Below, piece by piece: positions 7,346 through 7,885 of a DNA stretch of 7,885 bases. Made by a program: the position numbers and the translations under genes. The notes below the pieces were generated by a model. The model was given only the letters and a program-made list of their open reading frames with translations, did not search any database and had not been told where the DNA came from. Source of the DNA: Comamonadaceae bacterium (GTDB taxonomy: Bacteria; Pseudomonadota; Gammaproteobacteria; Burkholderiales; Burkholderiaceae_C); NCBI GenBank assembly GCA_947478935.1, contig CANJXV010000115.1, positions 1-7,885 on the forward strand. Reading direction: 5' to 3'. Numbering within the stretch: position 1 is the stretch's first letter; each line of letters begins with the position of its first letter.

Positions 7346-7441
7346 ATGTTAAGCGCTCATCTGTTCACTCTGAACCCTGCTACAGCCATTACGGCTGGTG
7401 CGGGCGTGCGCACAATCATCACCAAAACCACGACCAGCTGA
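7346..7441 (+). CDS. Candidate Thr/Ile-rich leader peptide of asd
   Basis: A 31-codon frame (ATG at 7346, TGA at 7439-7441) lies between the likely asd promoter and two hairpins. Eight of its 31 residues are Thr, and the last eleven read VRTIITKTTTS, with five Thr, two Ile and one Lys in the final nine. Asd makes the common precursor of threonine, isoleucine, lysine and methionine, so these are the codons expected in a regulatory leader, as in the enterobacterial thr leader peptide. A shorter version could start at the GTG at 7406, preceded by GGTG at 7397-7400, and would read M-RTIITKTTTS (11 residues). The ATG would sit almost at the predicted transcript start, with no room for a ribosome-binding site. 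The tract 7411-7435 is A/C-rich, which by itself favours ACN codons. The function is inferred, not recognised from a known family. Confidence 0.45.
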   Translation: MLSAHLFTLNPATAITAGAGVRTIITKTTTS

Positions 7442-7446
7442 CATTG

Positions 7447-7484
7447 CCCGGTTCGTCGTGCGCCCCCCGGCCAGACGAGCCGGG
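7447..7484 (+). promoter_or_regulatory. GC-rich leader hairpin upstream of asd
   Basis: CCCGGTTCGTC (7447-7457) pairs with GACGAGCCGGG (7474-7484) over 11 bp, with one U-G wobble and a 16-nt loop. It begins 5 nt after the leader-peptide stop codon, so a ribosome sitting at the stop would cover its left arm. Two alternative pairings exist. GTCGTG (7455-7460) can pair with CACGAC (7429-7434) inside the Thr codons. CTGAC (7438-7442) can pair with GTCAG (7491-7495), extending the hairpin outward and blocking the next one. Confidence 0.6.
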
Positions 7485-7512
7485 AAAACAGTCAGGTCAC
7501 ACACTGTTTTTT
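7485..7512 (+). terminator. Candidate attenuator terminator hairpin before asd
   Basis: AAAACAGT (7485-7492) pairs with ACTGTTTT (7503-7510) across a 10-nt loop, and the right arm runs into six consecutive T (7507-7512). It directly follows the GC-rich hairpin and ends at the asd ribosome-binding site. The stem is only half non-A/U and is weaker than the gltA terminator, so it may work only together with the preceding hairpin, or may affect translation rather than termination. Confidence 0.4.
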
Positions 7513-7518
7513 GAAAGG
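7513..7518 (+). promoter_or_regulatory. asd ribosome-binding site
   Basis: GAAAGG lies 8 nt before the ATG at 7527, right after the T-run of the candidate terminator. It supports the asd start. Confidence 0.75.
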
Positions 7519-7526
7519 GCAACGCA

Positions 7527-7885
7527 ATGAGTAAGTTAGTAGGGTTGGTGGGCTGGCGCGGCATGGTCGGCTCGGTGTTGTTGGACCGGATGCGGGCAGA
7601 GGGCGACTTTGACCTGATCGAACCCCTGTTTTTCTCCACCTCCAATAGCGGCGGCGCAGCGCCCGCCTTTGCCAAAAACGAAACGACCTTGCAGGACGCC
7701 TTCGACTTGGCGGCCCTGCAACGTTGCGACATCATCATCACCGCCCAGGGCGGCGACTACACCACCGAAATCTATCCCAAACTGCGCGGCACAGGCTGGA
7801 AAGGCTATTGGATTGATGCCGCCAAAACGCTGCGCATGAAAGACGATGCGGTCATTATTTTGGACCCGGTGAATCGGCCTGTGAT
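7527..7885 (+). CDS. asd: Aspartate-semialdehyde dehydrogenase, N-terminal part (3' end outside window)
   Basis: Asd reduces beta-aspartyl phosphate with NADPH to aspartate semialdehyde, the branch point to threonine, methionine, lysine and cell-wall diaminopimelate. The frame from ATG 7527 stays open to the window end, giving 119 full codons of an expected roughly 370. The start MSKLVGLVGWRGMVGSVLLDRM contains the NADP-binding GWRGMVG turn of the Gram-negative Asd type. Close relatives of E. coli blocks follow: PLFFSTS (33-39), TLQDAFDL (54-61), QGGDYTTEIYPKLR (74-87), GYWIDAA (93-99) and LRMKDDAVIILDPVN (102-116). The catalytic Cys (E. coli Cys135) lies beyond the window. It has its own likely promoter and a long structured leader, but may also be read from the leu operon, since no strong terminator follows leuB. 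Confidence 0.97.
   Translation, partial: MSKLVGLVGWRGMVGSVLLDRMRAEGDFDLIEPLFFSTSNSGGAAPAFAKNETTLQDAFDLAALQRCDIIITAQGGDYTTEIYPKLRGTGWKGYWIDAAKTLRMKDDAVIILDPVNRPV

Noticed and set aside
7349..7741. Reverse-strand open frame of 130 codons across the asd leader and the 5' end of asd
   Set aside because: It runs opposite the real asd coding sequence, with no recognisable motif and no visible promoter or ribosome-binding site.

Overview
The window is a compact stretch of central metabolism from a betaproteobacterium. It is most likely a member of the Burkholderiales, and probably Comamonadaceae or a close relative. This rests on gene order (sdhA-sdhB-sdhE-gltA, then leuC-leuD-leuB-asd), on protein wording that resembles that group from memory, and on moderately GC-rich coding sequence. 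No database search was possible. All recognisable genes are on the + strand, and no mobile element, tRNA, rRNA or CRISPR array is visible.

Region 1 (1-3996) is the end of a TCA-cycle operon. It holds the 3' nine-tenths of sdhA (flavoprotein of succinate dehydrogenase), sdhB (iron-sulfur subunit), sdhE (flavinylation factor for SdhA) and gltA (type II citrate synthase). Gaps are 21, 2 and 11 nt, and the operon closes with a textbook intrinsic terminator at 3966-3996. The membrane anchor genes sdhC and sdhD are expected just upstream, outside the window.

Region 2 (about 4045-7266) is a leucine-biosynthesis operon. leuC and leuD (the two subunits of isopropylmalate isomerase) and leuB (3-isopropylmalate dehydrogenase) are tightly packed behind a likely promoter with a TAAAAT -10 box. 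Together they turn 2-isopropylmalate into 2-ketoisocaproate. All key catalytic residues I checked are present.

Region 3 (7267-7885) is a 260-nt intergenic region followed by the first 119 codons of asd (aspartate-semialdehyde dehydrogenase), cut by the window end. The gap contains a likely -10 box (TACAAT) and an unannotated 31-codon reading frame whose last residues are VRTIITKTTTS. That frame is followed by a GC-rich hairpin and then a second hairpin ending in six T residues, just before the asd ribosome-binding site. Because Asd feeds threonine, isoleucine, lysine and methionine synthesis, this layout looks like a threonine/isoleucine-sensing transcription attenuator analogous to the enterobacterial thr leader. 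It is the one part of the window that may be undescribed. The main alternative is that the Thr codons are a by-product of an A/C-rich tract.
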